57,676 nucleotides of DNA from Selenomonadaceae bacterium (GTDB taxonomy: Bacteria > Bacillota > Negativicutes > Selenomonadales > Selenomonadaceae): assembly GCA_017634675.1 (NCBI GenBank), contig JAGBMX010000102.1, positions 1-57,676 on the forward strand, given 5' to 3'. The translations under genes were made by a program, and so were the position numbers. Under the pieces are notes generated by a model, which saw only the letters and a program-made list of their open reading frames with translations, did no database searches and was not told the DNA's origin. Shown piece by piece: positions 1 through 10,219 of the stretch. Position 1 is the stretch's first letter. Every line of letters begins with the position of its first letter.

Positions 1-305
1 AGTGCAAATAATCCACTTTTCACCAAAGTGTCCTCTGTCCAGTGAATTGCATCACAAAGTGTACTATTTGCGACATCATAGTCAATAGCAATGTTCTCCA
101 TTGTGCGATACTCACGGTAATACACCAGGAAAGCGCAAAGGCGGTCACGGATAGACAGTTTTGACTTGCGTCCACCTTTGGCATGGTCTTTGTTATATTT
201 TTCTTGGAGAACTTCTTCCATTGCCTCAAATGTCTTCCTAATGACACCATACTTCCGCTGAAATTCCTCATCGCTAAGGCGGTCGATTCGTGCTCTCGTT
301 TCCAT
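1..305 (-). CDS. IS5-family transposase, N-terminal part (partial)
   Basis: An open minus-strand frame starts at ATG 305 and runs off the window edge, giving 101 residues without a stop. The protein begins METRARIDRLSDEEFQ and contains a basic stretch (GGRKSKLSIRDRL). A predicted helix-turn-helix follows (YDVANSTLCDAIHW). This matches the N-terminal DNA-binding domain (HTH_Tnp_4 type) that precedes the DDE domain in IS5-family transposases. A GGGGTGA ribosome site lies just upstream of the ATG. The DDE catalytic part is outside the window, so integrity cannot be judged. Confidence 0.75.
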   Translation of the reverse strand, partial: METRARIDRLSDEEFQRKYGVIRKTFEAMEEVLQEKYNKDHAKGGRKSKLSIRDRLCAFLVYYREYRTMENIAIDYDVANSTLCDAIHWTEDTLVKSGLFA

Positions 306-365
306 AACATCACCCCAGCTTAGTATATCACAAATTTTTTAGTATTACTAGTTTCCGAATAGGTC
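1..365 (-). mobile_element. IS5-family insertion sequence, one end, cut by the window edge
   Basis: The window opens inside an insertion sequence that reads leftward out of view. It consists of the 5' part of a transposase gene (1-305) and about 60 bp of outer end. On the minus strand the outer end begins GACCTATTCGGAAACT at 365, preceded by TTA at 366-368. That would suit the 3-bp TNA duplications of some IS5-family members. The boundary is inferred, because the other terminal repeat lies outside the window. Confidence 0.6.
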
Positions 366-433
366 TAATGAAGCCAAACACAAAATTTTATTTCGTTTAC
401 TATATTTGTATATTATGCGTGTAAAAAGGAAGA

Positions 434-1606
434 ATGAAAATGGAAATCACAAACAACATGAATTATCGCGAATTGGGAAATACGGGGCTTAAGGTCAGCG
501 AAATCGGAATGGGATGCGAAGGATTTGCCGAAAATGATTGCAATATGACTAAAACGCTTTTCGATATCGCCGAAGCTCACGGGGTAAATTATTTTGACCT
601 TTATACATCAAATCCTGACGTACGGCGCGCCGTCGGGGATGCCATGCAAGGACGACGAGAGAAATTTATCGTTCAATCTCATATCTGCTCCGTTTGGCAA
701 GACGGTCAATATAAACGCACCAGAAAACTTGACGAAGTTCAAGAAGGTTTTGAAGAAATGATGAAGCTTTTGCAGACAGATTATCTGGATGTAGGCATGA
801 TTCATTACTGCGATGCGCTTTCGGATTGGGAGGATATAGAAAACAACGGCATTTTGGCGTATGCAAAAGAATTAAAAGCGTCGGGGCGTATTCGTCATAT
901 CGGTCTTAGCAGCCACAATCCTCAAGTCGCTTTAAAATCAGTGGAAAGCGGCGCTATCGAAGTCTTGATGTTTAGCGTTAATCCATGTTACGATCTTCAG
1001 CCGGCATCTGAAGACGTAGAAGAACTATGGGCGGCGAAAAATTACGCCGGAACATTGACGAATATGGATCCGGACAGGGAAAAACTTTACGAAACCTGTC
1101 AACGATTAGGCGTTGGGATTACGGTAATGAAAGCTTTCGGCGGCGGCGACCTTTTGGACGCAAAACTGTCTCCCGCAGGAGCGGCGCTTACGGTGAACCA
1201 ATGTATTCATTATGCGCTTTCCCGTCCCGCAGTATCGGTTGTGTTGGCGGGCGCCCATTCGCCTGAGCAGCTTTTAAATGCTGTCGCTTACGAAAAAGCG
1301 ACGGAAGAAGAAAAAGATTACGCTTCTGCGTTTAAAAGTTTTCCACGCATAAATTGGACGGGACATTGTATGTATTGCAGCCATTGCGCCCCTTGTCCGC
1401 AAAAAATCGACGTGGCTTATGTGACAAAATTTTTGAATTTGGCAATTCATCAGGCAAAAGTCCCAGAAACGGTTCGAGAGCATTACGCCTCCCTTGCCCA
1501 TCATGCGGGAGAGTGTTTAAAATGCGGCGTATGCGAAATCCGTTGCCCGTTTGGCGTAAAAATCAGGGACAATATGGAAAAAGCCAAAGAGATTTTTGGC
1601 TATTGA
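434..1606 (+). CDS. Aldo/keto reductase with C-terminal 4Fe-4S ferredoxin domain
   Basis: A 390-residue cytosolic oxidoreductase. Residues about 10-300 form an aldo/keto reductase TIM barrel (RELGNTGLKVSEIGMG near the start, GMIHYCDAL mid-barrel, HIGLSSHNP after it). The last 80 residues hold two cysteine clusters, CMYCSHCAPCP and CLKCGVCEIRCP, expected to bind two 4Fe-4S clusters. The segment where classical aldo/keto reductases carry the catalytic lysine reads FIVQSHI, as I recall for this Fe-S subfamily. The substrate is unknown. The start is at ATG 434 after AAAGGAAGA, with ATG 440 as an alternative. The gene stands alone between an IS remnant and the tsaE operon, with a terminator after it. 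Confidence 0.85.
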   Translation: MKMEITNNMNYRELGNTGLKVSEIGMGCEGFAENDCNMTKTLFDIAEAHGVNYFDLYTSNPDVRRAVGDAMQGRREKFIVQSHICSVWQDGQYKRTRKLDEVQEGFEEMMKLLQTDYLDVGMIHYCDALSDWEDIENNGILAYAKELKASGRIRHIGLSSHNPQVALKSVESGAIEVLMFSVNPCYDLQPASEDVEELWAAKNYAGTLTNMDPDREKLYETCQRLGVGITVMKAFGGGDLLDAKLSPAGAALTVNQCIHYALSRPAVSVVLAGAHSPEQLLNAVAYEKATEEEKDYASAFKSFPRINWTGHCMYCSHCAPCPQKIDVAYVTKFLNLAIHQAKVPETVREHYASLAHHAGECLKCGVCEIRCPFGVKIRDNMEKAKEIFGY

Positions 1607-1704
1607 TTGGTTGAGATTGGTTGATTTGCCAGCATAATGCAAAAATCACCTTGCAAAGGAAAATTTATGTCCACTAGGCAATTCAAAAATTCTTAACGAC
1701 AAAA

Positions 1705-1746
1705 AAGAGAATCTCGTAAATTTAAGTCGAGATGCTCTTTTTTTAT
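1705..1746 (+). terminator. Rho-independent terminator after the aldo/keto reductase
   Basis: A 12-bp stem with one mismatch (AAGAGAATCTCG / CGAGATGCTCTT) and an 11-nt loop is followed directly by a run of seven T. It separates the aldo/keto reductase from the tsaE operon. Confidence 0.8.
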
Positions 1747-1791
1747 TAAAAATAAAAATAAAAAGCTTTTCTTTCGTTTATTTCAAAATTA

Positions 1792-1800
1792 TGGTACAAT
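1792..1800 (+). promoter_or_regulatory. Candidate extended -10 promoter of the tsaE operon
   Basis: TGGTACAAT matches an extended -10 box (TGn-TACAAT) 42 bp before the tsaE start, downstream of the preceding terminator. The -35 region 17 bp upstream is weak (TTTCGT), so this is a candidate only. Confidence 0.4.
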
Positions 1801-1842
1801 GCAAACAGTTTTATAAAAAAGTTAGATTTACGAAAGGGATTT

Positions 1843-2310
1843 ATGATAAGTTTTACAACGAATTCTGAAAATGAAACAGAAAAAATCGCCGCCATTGTGG
1901 GAAAACATATAAAGAGGGGGACGACGCTTGCCCTCATGGGAGATTTGGGCGCAGGAAAAACCCTTTTTACAAAACACATCGCAAAGACTTTGGAGGTTAA
2001 AAGCGAGGTTACAAGTCCCACTTTTAATTTAATGAACGTTTACGAGGGAATTTGCCCTATTTATCATTTTGATTTGTATCGTTTGGATAATGTTTCGGAA
2101 CTCTATGACATAGGGTTTTACGAATATGTAGAATCCGACGAAGGAATTTCCGTGATTGAATGGGCGGATAAATTCAGAAGCGAACTGCCCGTAAATACCG
2201 TTAATGTTAATTTTGAAGTTTTAGACGAAAACTCAAGAAGAATTTCGTTTTCGGGAAAGGGCGAAATTGCCGAAGATTTGATTGAGATGTTGGGGAAAGG
2301 AATTGATTAG
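1843..2310 (+). CDS. tsaE: tRNA threonylcarbamoyladenosine biosynthesis ATPase TsaE
   Basis: A 155-residue P-loop ATPase that works with TsaB and TsaD to transfer threonylcarbamoyl onto A37 of ANN-decoding tRNAs. The Walker A motif GDLGAGKT lies near residue 30. TSPTFNLMNVY and the HFDLYRL motif are characteristic of the family, and length is normal. The start at ATG 1843 follows GAAAGGGA. It is the first gene of a tight operon tsaE-tsaB-rimI with tsaD behind, a common bacterial arrangement that groups three of the four t6A enzymes. Confidence 0.95.
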   Translation: MISFTTNSENETEKIAAIVGKHIKRGTTLALMGDLGAGKTLFTKHIAKTLEVKSEVTSPTFNLMNVYEGICPIYHFDLYRLDNVSELYDIGFYEYVESDEGISVIEWADKFRSELPVNTVNVNFEVLDENSRRISFSGKGEIAEDLIEMLGKGID

Positions 2311-2312
2311 AC

Positions 2313-2999
2313 TTGCTTGTTTTAGCGCTGGAAACTTCGTCAAAAGTATCTTCCGTAGCCGTTGCGGAGGAAAACAGACTGCTTGCGGAGATAACAAGCG
2401 AGTCAAAATTAACCCACTCAAAAACCCTCGTAGCTCATATAGAAAAGGTTCTCGATCTTGCAAACAAAGATAAAAAGGAACTTGACGCCGTAGCGGTAAG
2501 TTTAGGTCCCGGCTCTTTTACCGGGCTTCGCATAGGTCTAGCGGCGGCAAAAGCTATCGCTTACGCCCTTAATATAAAAATTTACGGCGCTCCGACTTTG
2601 CAATCCTTGGCATATCATTTTGCAGTTCCGAATTTGCGCGTAGTTTCGTTAATGGATGCGCAAAAAGGTATGGTATATAGGGAACATTATAAATTTAACG
2701 GAGGAAAGTTGCAGATTATAGAGCCGCTTTCAGTCGTAAGCGTTGAGGAGGCAAGGCGGGAAGTTTTGTCAAAAGACGAAGATGCGGTTTTGTTGGGTGA
2801 AAAAGCCGCAAAAGTTTACGAAGGTATTGACAAGGGTAAAATATTTCTTGCGCCCTTTTATGAGAGAATGCCCAGAGGGGCGCTTATAGCAAGATACGCT
2901 TTTCAACATTTTGAAAACGAGGATAATTTAATGACTTTGGAGCCTCTGTATGTAAGGCGTTCCGAAGCGGAAGAACTATGGGAGAAGCGTCATGGCTGA
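2313..2999 (+). CDS. tsaB: tRNA threonylcarbamoyladenosine biosynthesis protein TsaB
   Basis: A 228-residue ASKHA-fold protein, the non-catalytic partner of TsaD in t6A synthesis. Family signatures are LVLALETSS at the N-terminus and GPGSFTGLRIGLAAAKAIAYA near residues 65-85. The gene uses a TTG start 2 bp after the tsaE stop, with AAAGGAA inside the tsaE 3' end as ribosome site. Its last 8 bp overlap rimI, so translation is probably coupled. Confidence 0.93.
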   Translation: MLVLALETSSKVSSVAVAEENRLLAEITSESKLTHSKTLVAHIEKVLDLANKDKKELDAVAVSLGPGSFTGLRIGLAAAKAIAYALNIKIYGAPTLQSLAYHFAVPNLRVVSLMDAQKGMVYREHYKFNGGKLQIIEPLSVVSVEEARREVLSKDEDAVLLGEKAAKVYEGIDKGKIFLAPFYERMPRGALIARYAFQHFENEDNLMTLEPLYVRRSEAEELWEKRHG

Positions 3000-3438
3000 C
3001 CCGATTTTTCGAGAAATTGAAGCAAAAGACATTGACGGCGTTTACAAGGTTGAAGAAGCGTCCTTCGCAATCCCGTGGACGAGAGAAGCCATAGAGGATG
3101 CGGCAAAAAGAAATGACACGATTTATCTTGCGGCTGTTCTTGACGAAAAAATAGTGGGATTTATTGGAGCGTGGATTATAGCGGGAGACGCAGAAATTAC
3201 GAATGTGGCGGTACTGCCTGAATTACGAGGGCAAAAAATTGCGTCAAAGCTTATGGCGGCATTTATTGAAAGAGCGAAGTTAAAAGGCGCAACGGCCATG
3301 ACTTTAGAGGTAAGACCGTCAAATATTGCCGCTATCGCCCTTTACAAAAAATTTGGAATGGAAGAAAAAGGTAGAAGAAAAAAATACTATCAGGATAATA
3401 AAGAGGATGCGTTAATTTTCTGGAATACTCAAATATAG
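2992..3438 (+). CDS. rimI: Ribosomal protein alanine N-acetyltransferase RimI
   Basis: A 148-residue GNAT acetyltransferase. The acetyl-CoA site is visible as [17 protein letters not shown] near residue 75, with the C-terminal [13 protein letters not shown] typical of RimI. Family members acetylate the N-terminal alanine of ribosomal protein S18, but related proteins can have other targets. It overlaps tsaB by 8 bp and sits in the common tsaB-rimI-tsaD context. Confidence 0.88.
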   Translation: MADPIFREIEAKDIDGVYKVEEASFAIPWTREAIEDAAKRNDTIYLAAVLDEKIVGFIGAWIIAGDAEITNVAVLPELRGQKIASKLMAAFIERAKLKGATAMTLEVRPSNIAAIALYKKFGMEEKGRRKKYYQDNKEDALIFWNTQI

Positions 3439-3478
3439 TTGGTGTTTAGTGAAAAACGTACGATTAGTGTCTAAACCA

Positions 3479-3570
3479 GTTATTAAAGTTTTTTCTCTTT
3501 CTCTTTCTTTGCTTCTTTCTTTCTCTTTCTCTTTTTTTCAAAAAAGAGAAAGAGAAAGAAAGAAGGAACT
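3479..3570 (+). repeat. Paperclip-triplex repeat, copy A (upstream of tsaD)
   Basis: Arm 1 (3489-3510) is T6-CTC-T3-CTC-T3-C-T3, followed by hinge GC. Arm 2 (3512-3537) mirrors arm 1. A 2-nt loop TC leads to arm 3 (3540-3565), which pairs with arm 2 over 26 bp without mismatch. Arm 1 matches arm 3 in parallel for 22 contiguous triplets. Flanks are GTTATTAAAG on the left and GGAACT on the right. It has the same orientation as tsaD, whose start is 26 bp downstream. Confidence 0.9.
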
Positions 3571-3595
3571 TGCGGTAGAAACAACGGTGGAAGTT

Positions 3596-4615
3596 ATGAA
3601 GAATAAAATTGTAACATTAGGCATAGAATCTAGTTGTGACGAAACGGCGGCGGCAGTGGTTTTGGACGGGAGAAAACTTTTGTCCAATATAATATCTACG
3701 CAGATACCGATTCATCAGAAGTACGGCGGAGTTGTGCCGGAGATAGCTTCTAGGAAACATATTACGAGCATTATGCCCGTAATAGACGAAGCTCTTTGTA
3801 AGGCTGAAATAAATCTGGAGCATATAGACGAAATCGCCGTAACTTACGGACCGGGACTTCAAGGGGCGCTTTTGGTTGGGCTGTCTGCGGCAAAAGCGTT
3901 GGCGTTTGCGACGGATAAACCTCTTATCGGAGTAAACCATCTGGAAGGACATATATTCGCAAATTTTTTGAGCGAGCCGAGTTTGGAGCCGCCATTTGTA
4001 TCTCTTGTGGTGTCCGGGGGGCATACGTCTTTGGTGGAGGTTGAAGATTACAATAAATTTTCACTTATGGGCGAAACAAGGGACGACGCGGCAGGCGAGG
4101 CTTTTGATAAAGTGGCGCGGGTGATGGGGCTTCCGTACCCCGGCGGACCTGAAATTGACAAACTTGCAAAAAAAGGCAATCCAATGGCGATTGATTTTCC
4201 GAAGGCTCTCCGAAATAACGGAGATTATGATTTTAGTTTTAGCGGACTGAAATCCGCAGTTTTAAATTACTTAAATCAAAAGAAGTTAAAAAAAGAAGAT
4301 GTGAATAAAGCCGATGTTGCCGCCTCTTTTCAGGAAGCTGTGGTAGAAATATTAACCGAAAAAGCTATGAAGGCGATGGAACGACGAAGAATGAACACTC
4401 TGGTTTTGGCGGGAGGGGTTGCGGCTAACAGCGCATTAGGAGAAAGATTGAAAACCGAAGCAAAAAAGAGAAATTATCGTTATATATCTCCAACATTAAA
4501 TTTATGCACGGACAACGCCGCAATGATAGCTTGCAGGGGCTATTTTCAGGCAAGAGAAGGACATTACAGCGACTTATATTTAAACGCCGAACCGGGGCTT
4601 TCTCTTGTTTATTAA
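3596..4615 (+). CDS. tsaD: tRNA N6-adenosine threonylcarbamoyltransferase TsaD
   Basis: A 339-residue catalytic subunit of t6A synthesis. [14 protein letters not shown] is at the N-terminus, and the metal-binding HxxxH (NHLEGH, H115 and H119) lies ahead of VVSGGHTSL. The conserved GGVAAN and DNAAM motifs follow near the C-terminus. I place the start at ATG 3596 after GGTGGAAG, giving the standard family N-terminus. The frame stays open back to 3449, but that stretch would translate a low-complexity DNA repeat as a Lys/Arg/Glu run and has no family match. Confidence 0.95.
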   Translation: MKNKIVTLGIESSCDETAAAVVLDGRKLLSNIISTQIPIHQKYGGVVPEIASRKHITSIMPVIDEALCKAEINLEHIDEIAVTYGPGLQGALLVGLSAAKALAFATDKPLIGVNHLEGHIFANFLSEPSLEPPFVSLVVSGGHTSLVEVEDYNKFSLMGETRDDAAGEAFDKVARVMGLPYPGGPEIDKLAKKGNPMAIDFPKALRNNGDYDFSFSGLKSAVLNYLNQKKLKKEDVNKADVAASFQEAVVEILTEKAMKAMERRRMNTLVLAGGVAANSALGERLKTEAKKRNYRYISPTLNLCTDNAAMIACRGYFQAREGHYSDLYLNAEPGLSLVY

Positions 4616-4632
4616 AGGAAACTTCTAAAAAC

Positions 4633-4704
4633 GGTTCTTTTCTTTCTTTTTCTTGAAAGAAAAAGAAAGAAAAGAACCAAAAGAAAGAAAAAGAACTTTA
4701 ATAA
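4633..4704 (-). repeat. Paperclip-triplex repeat, copy B (after tsaD)
   Basis: This copy is reverse-oriented. On the plus strand a 22-bp perfect hairpin (4633-4654 with 4657-4678, loop GA) is followed by a purine tract 4679-4695. The last 17 bases of that tract mirror the hairpin's purine arm. Then comes CTTTAATAA, the complement of the family's left box. Its arm pattern, T2-C-T5-C-T3-C-T4, is unlike any other copy, yet all three arms agree with each other. Confidence 0.85.
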
Positions 4705-4749
4705 AAATGAATATGTAATGTTTATACATAAAATTAAATAAAACGTTGA

Positions 4750-4836
4750 TAAAATTTTTTCTCTATCTTTTTCTTTACTTCTTTCTTTGTCTCTCTCTTT
4801 ATTATAAAAAAGAGAGAGAAAAAGAAAGAAGGAACT
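4750..4836 (+). repeat. Paperclip-triplex repeat, copy C (upstream of argS), decayed
   Basis: Arm 1 (4755-4776), hinge AC, arm 2 (4779-4800), a wider loop and arm 3 (4806-4830) are recognisable but carry several mismatches. Examples are an A interrupting arm 1 and a G in arm 2. The right box GGAACTGAC is intact. Orientation matches argS, whose TTG start lies 27 bp after the element. Confidence 0.8.
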
Positions 4837-4862
4837 GACAATTAATAGAAGGATTGATATAA

Positions 4863-6518
4863 TTGGAAACCAAAGAAAAGATAATAGGAGCGATTAAGAT
4901 TGCCGTTGATAAAGCGGTAGAGGAAGGGCTGTTGCCCGGCGCTGAACTGCCTGAAATTCAGCTTGAGGTGCCGCCGGAAAAGTCCATGGGAGACTTTGCG
5001 ACTAATATCGCTATGCAGTCCGCTAGGGTTATGCGGCAAAATCCCAGAAAAATTGCGGAGATTATCGCAAAAAATCTTGAAGGGGATTGGCTTGAAAAGA
5101 CGGATGTAGCGGGTCCGGGATTTTTGAACATTTATTTAAAATCCAATGTGCTTTACGATTCGTTTCAGAAGATATATGAGAAGGGCGACGAGTTTGGCAA
5201 ATTGCCGCCTAAAAATGCGGGGAAAATTCAGGTTGAATACGTGAGCGCAAATCCAACCGGACCGCTTCATGTGGGACACGGTCGAGGCGCGGCTTTTGGG
5301 AGCGCCCTTGTAAATCTCCTTAGGGCGGCGGGGTATGACGTTGAAAGCGAATATTATATAAACGATGCGGGAAATCAGATGGATAATCTCGCTAAGTCTG
5401 TAAACGCCAGATATTTGGAACTTTTCGGCAAAGACGTAACATTCCCCGAAGACGGCTATCACGGCGCGGATATTGTGGATACGGCGAAACGCATAAAGGA
5501 ACGGGACGGGGATAAATATTTAACTTTGTCGGAAGATGAAAGACTTGAAATTTTTAAAGATTTGGCGTATAAGGAAAAATTAGCGGTTTTAAAAGAGGAT
5601 TTAGAAGATTTTCAAGTTACGTTTAACGTATGGTTCAGCGAAAAGACTCTTCATCCCAACGCCGTAAACGCCGCCGCCGCCGATTTGAAAGCAAAGGGTA
5701 AGGCTTATGACAAGGACGGCGCTCTTTGGTTAAAATCCACCGAATACGGCGACGATAAAGACAGAGTCATATTTAGGGACAACGGAGTTCCCACATATCT
5801 TGCCGCCGATATTGCTTACCATAAGAATAAGTTCGAAAGAGGATTTTCCAAGGTTATAAATATTTGGGGAGCGGATCATCACGGTTATATTTGTCGGGTA
5901 AAGGCAGCCATGACCGCTCTTGGGTTTGATGCGAAAAATCTTGAAATCCTTTTAATGCAGATGGTAAGCCTTTATAGGGGCGGCGAACTCGTCAAGATGT
6001 CCAAACGCACGGGGGAGAGCATAACTCTTAGGGAACTCATGGAGGAAGTCGGAGTCGATGCCGCAAGATATTTCTTCTTAATGCGTTCGGCGGACAGTCA
6101 GCTGGATTTTGATTTAGATCTTGCGAAAAAAGAATCAAGCGAAAACCCCGTTTATTATGTGCAGTATGCTCACGCAAGGATTTCAAGTATTTTGAGGAAC
6201 GCCCCCGACGCAGGGTTAAAGCTTTTGGATAAGCCGAACTTCTCTCTTTTAAAAGAGGAAGAAGAGCAGGATTTAATAAAAAAGATTGCTTCGTTTGAAG
6301 AAGAAATTGACAAGGCTGCATTTGAATATGCGCCGCAACGTATCGCAAAATACGCTTACGATTTGGCGAGCGTTTTCCATAGTTTCTACAATCATTCAAG
6401 AATCGTAGGCGTGGGAGAGGAACTGGGCAACGCCAGACTTGCCTTGGCCGCAACGACGGCGAGGGTAATTAGGTTGGCTCTTAAAATTTTAGGCGTATCT
6501 GCCCCGGAGAAGATGTAG
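4863..6518 (+). CDS. argS: Arginyl-tRNA synthetase
   Basis: A 551-residue class I aminoacyl-tRNA synthetase. The N-terminal additional domain is followed by the HIGH-type motif HVGHGR near residue 136 and the KMSK motif VKMSKRTG near residue 378. The C-terminal anticodon-binding DALR domain ends in ALKILGVSAPEKM. The start is TTG 4863 with AGAAGGA 9 bp upstream. It opens a run of same-strand genes (rpoE, pyrG) with 14-bp and 3-bp gaps, so the three may be co-transcribed. Confidence 0.96.
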   Translation: METKEKIIGAIKIAVDKAVEEGLLPGAELPEIQLEVPPEKSMGDFATNIAMQSARVMRQNPRKIAEIIAKNLEGDWLEKTDVAGPGFLNIYLKSNVLYDSFQKIYEKGDEFGKLPPKNAGKIQVEYVSANPTGPLHVGHGRGAAFGSALVNLLRAAGYDVESEYYINDAGNQMDNLAKSVNARYLELFGKDVTFPEDGYHGADIVDTAKRIKERDGDKYLTLSEDERLEIFKDLAYKEKLAVLKEDLEDFQVTFNVWFSEKTLHPNAVNAAAADLKAKGKAYDKDGALWLKSTEYGDDKDRVIFRDNGVPTYLAADIAYHKNKFERGFSKVINIWGADHHGYICRVKAAMTALGFDAKNLEILLMQMVSLYRGGELVKMSKRTGESITLRELMEEVGVDAARYFFLMRSADSQLDFDLDLAKKESSENPVYYVQYAHARISSILRNAPDAGLKLLDKPNFSLLKEEEEQDLIKKIASFEEEIDKAAFEYAPQRIAKYAYDLASVFHSFYNHSRIVGVGEELGNARLALAATTARVIRLALKILGVSAPEKM

Positions 6519-6532
6519 GAGGAGAAATTTGC

Positions 6533-6859
6533 ATGGATTATTTAACAGCTTCCGAAGCCGATGTGGCTTACGATATCTTAAAGAAGCGAGGCACGGCCGT
6601 TTATTATAAGGATCTTGTGACGGAAGTCATTGAGAAAAAGCAAAAACCCGTGCGCTCCATGTCGGCGGCCATCTCGGAGGTCTATACCCATATAAATATG
6701 GACAGCCGCTTTCACTATGCGGGGGAAGGAAATTGGGACTTAATCGAATGGGCGCCGCCCGAGGTAAAACGTCATACGAGAGTTGCTTCGGGCGAGGGAA
6801 AATCGACTTCAAAATCCTCAAAAAGAAAAGAGACTTTGTTCGAAAGTATTCAGGAGTAA
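6533..6859 (+). CDS. rpoE: RNA polymerase delta subunit-like protein (HARE-HTH)
   Basis: A 108-residue protein whose residues 1-80 resemble the HARE-HTH domain of Firmicute RNA polymerase delta (ASEADVAYDILKKRGTAVYY, INMDSRFHYAGEGNWDLIEW). It then ends in a short basic and acidic tail. The Bacillus delta subunit has a long acidic tail; this one is brief, so effects on RNA polymerase recycling may differ. Its position immediately before pyrG is the conserved rpoE-pyrG order. GGAGG precedes the ATG. Confidence 0.82.
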   Translation: MDYLTASEADVAYDILKKRGTAVYYKDLVTEVIEKKQKPVRSMSAAISEVYTHINMDSRFHYAGEGNWDLIEWAPPEVKRHTRVASGEGKSTSKSSKRKETLFESIQE

Positions 6860-8488
<1,629 letters not shown>

Positions 8489-8544
8489 AACTTGTTTTTA
8501 ATCTTAATGGTAACAATAAAAAAATAAATTAATTAACCGGGATT

Positions 8545-8610
8545 CCAAAGGGCTGCGCCCTTTGGCGGGTGCAGGGCGGCGCCCTGCCGGGGTTTGGGGC
8601 GGAGCCCCAA
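8545..8610 (+). repeat. GC-rich triple-hairpin repeat, copy 1
   Basis: Three short perfect palindromes lie in a row: CCAAAGGGC / GCCCTTTGG (8545-8565), GCAGGGC / GCCCTGC (8571-8587) and TTGGGGC / GCCCCAA (8594-8610), each with a 3-nt loop. The element ends 20 bp before serA, so the serA leader would carry it. Related copies lie at 42485-42554 and, inverted, at 45970-46038. Confidence 0.85.
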
Positions 8611-8629
8611 CAAGACAAGGAGGACGAAC

Positions 8630-10219
8630 ATGAAAATTTTGGCGGCTGACGGAATTTCTAAGGAAGGCATAGCGCTTTTGATGCGGGAGCCTAATTTTGA
8701 AGTTGTCATAAAGGATAAGATTTCCCACGAAGAATTGGTTGATACCATAGGGGAATACGATGCGCTTATGGTGCGCTCGGCGTCTAAGGTTACGGCGGAC
8801 GTTATCGAAAAGGCGAATAAGTTAAAGATTATCGGTCGCGCAGGCGTTGGCGTCGATAATATCGATATTCCCGCCGCGACTGCCAAGGGGATTATCGTTA
8901 TAAATTCGCCGGGAGGCAATACCATAGCCGCAACGGAGCATACTATGGCGATGATGCTTGCGCTTTCAAGACATATTCCCGTTGCAAACGAAACCATGCA
9001 AAAGGGCGAATGGAATCGTAAGAAGTATGTGGGCGTAGAGCTTCGCGGCAAGACTTTGGGCGTTATCGGCATGGGTAGAATCGGTGGCGGAGTTGCAAAA
9101 CGAGCGTTAGCCTTTGACATGAAGGTTATCGCATACGATCCATATATGAACGAGGAGAGGGCGAAAAATTTGGGCGTTCAGGTCGGCTCCTTGCAGGATG
9201 TTATTCGCGAATCCGATTTTATAACCGTGCATATGCCGCTTACCCCTGAAACCAAGGGCATGATTTCCATGAAGGAAATGCGGGAAATGAAAGACGGAGT
9301 CCGTCTTATTAACTGCGCCCGAGGCGGCATTATTGACGAGGCGGATTTAGCGGCTGCCGTCAAAGAAGGAATTGTCGCGGGTGCTGCTATTGACGTATAT
9401 ACAAGCGAGCCTATGGCTGAGGACAATCCCCTTCGCAATGTGCCGGGAATTATTCTTACTCCGCATTTGGGCGCATCTACAGTGGAGGCGCAAATCGGAG
9501 TTTCCGTTGATGTGTCCGAGGGAATTTTAGCGGCGTTAAAAGGCGAGCCGGTGACTACCGCCGTAAATATGGCGCCGGTTTCTAAGCAGGTTATGAAAGT
9601 TTTGTCGCCCTACTTAAACCTCGGGGAACGCTTGGGTTGCACGATTTGTTCCCTTGCGGACGGCGCAATCTCCTCTCTTGAAATCAAATACAGCGGCAAA
9701 ATTACTGAAGTCAACACGGGAATGCTCACAACCGCCATTATTAAAGGTATGCTAAACCCCGTTATGGAACAGGATGTTAATTATGTAAACGCTCCGAAAT
9801 TTGCCGAGGAACGCGAGATTAAAGTGGTTGAAACAAAGGAGAAAGAAGCGAAACACTTCAGATCCCTTGTCAGCGTTGTGGCAAAAACCGGCAAGGGAGA
9901 AGTTGCGGTGGAAGGCACCTTGTTTGGCGACGAGGGACGCATTGTAAAAATTAATAAATTTAGAGTTGACGTGGATCCTCACGCAAGAATTTTGATCTGC
10001 CCGCATATCAACCGTCCCGGCGTAATCGGCACAGTAGGCTCCATCATGGGCGAAGCGAACATAAACATATCGGGAATGCAAGTGGGGCGCACGGAAATCG
10101 ACGGTACAAACCTTATGGTGCTGACTGTAGACAACGATATTCCCTCCGCAATACTTCAAAAAGTAAAAGCCATCGACGGAATTTTTGACGCAAAACTTGT
10201 TAATTTTCATGCGGTATGA
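8630..10219 (+). CDS. serA: D-3-phosphoglycerate dehydrogenase
   Basis: A 529-residue enzyme for the first step of serine synthesis. The N-terminal half is a D-isomer 2-hydroxyacid dehydrogenase with the NAD-binding GMGRIGGGVAKRA and INCARGGIIDEADL. The catalytic His is in LTPHLGAST. An intervening domain and a C-terminal ACT domain (LICPHINRPGVIGTVGSIMG) follow, the long form open to serine feedback. I choose ATG 8630 after AAGGAGG. An in-frame extension to 8594 would start inside the triple-hairpin repeat and is rejected. Confidence 0.96.
   Translation: MKILAADGISKEGIALLMREPNFEVVIKDKISHEELVDTIGEYDALMVRSASKVTADVIEKANKLKIIGRAGVGVDNIDIPAATAKGIIVINSPGGNTIAATEHTMAMMLALSRHIPVANETMQKGEWNRKKYVGVELRGKTLGVIGMGRIGGGVAKRALAFDMKVIAYDPYMNEERAKNLGVQVGSLQDVIRESDFITVHMPLTPETKGMISMKEMREMKDGVRLINCARGGIIDEADLAAAVKEGIVAGAAIDVYTSEPMAEDNPLRNVPGIILTPHLGASTVEAQIGVSVDVSEGILAALKGEPVTTAVNMAPVSKQVMKVLSPYLNLGERLGCTICSLADGAISSLEIKYSGKITEVNTGMLTTAIIKGMLNPVMEQDVNYVNAPKFAEEREIKVVETKEKEAKHFRSLVSVVAKTGKGEVAVEGTLFGDEGRIVKINKFRVDVDPHARILICPHINRPGVIGTVGSIMGEANINISGMQVGRTEIDGTNLMVLTVDNDIPSAILQKVKAIDGIFDAKLVNFHAV

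Noticed and set aside
20-313. A 97-codon minus-strand frame at the left edge
   Set aside because: It is a shadow of the IS5 transposase frame starting at 305, which has the recognisable HTH sequence and runs through the window edge.
434-1606. Loss of the catalytic lysine in the aldo/keto reductase as an anomaly
   Set aside because: As I recall, the Fe-S subfamily shows the same QSH/QGH segment, so it is a subfamily trait rather than a defect.
3481-3570. Polypyrimidine/polypurine hairpins read as ordinary intrinsic terminators
   Set aside because: The hairpins are followed by purine-rich sequence rather than a T run, seven of ten are upstream of genes, and the mirror arm is not explained by a terminator.
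8594-8629. Longer N-terminus for serA starting inside the triple-hairpin repeat
   Set aside because: ATG 8630 has an AAGGAGG site and gives the family N-terminus; the extension lacks both.
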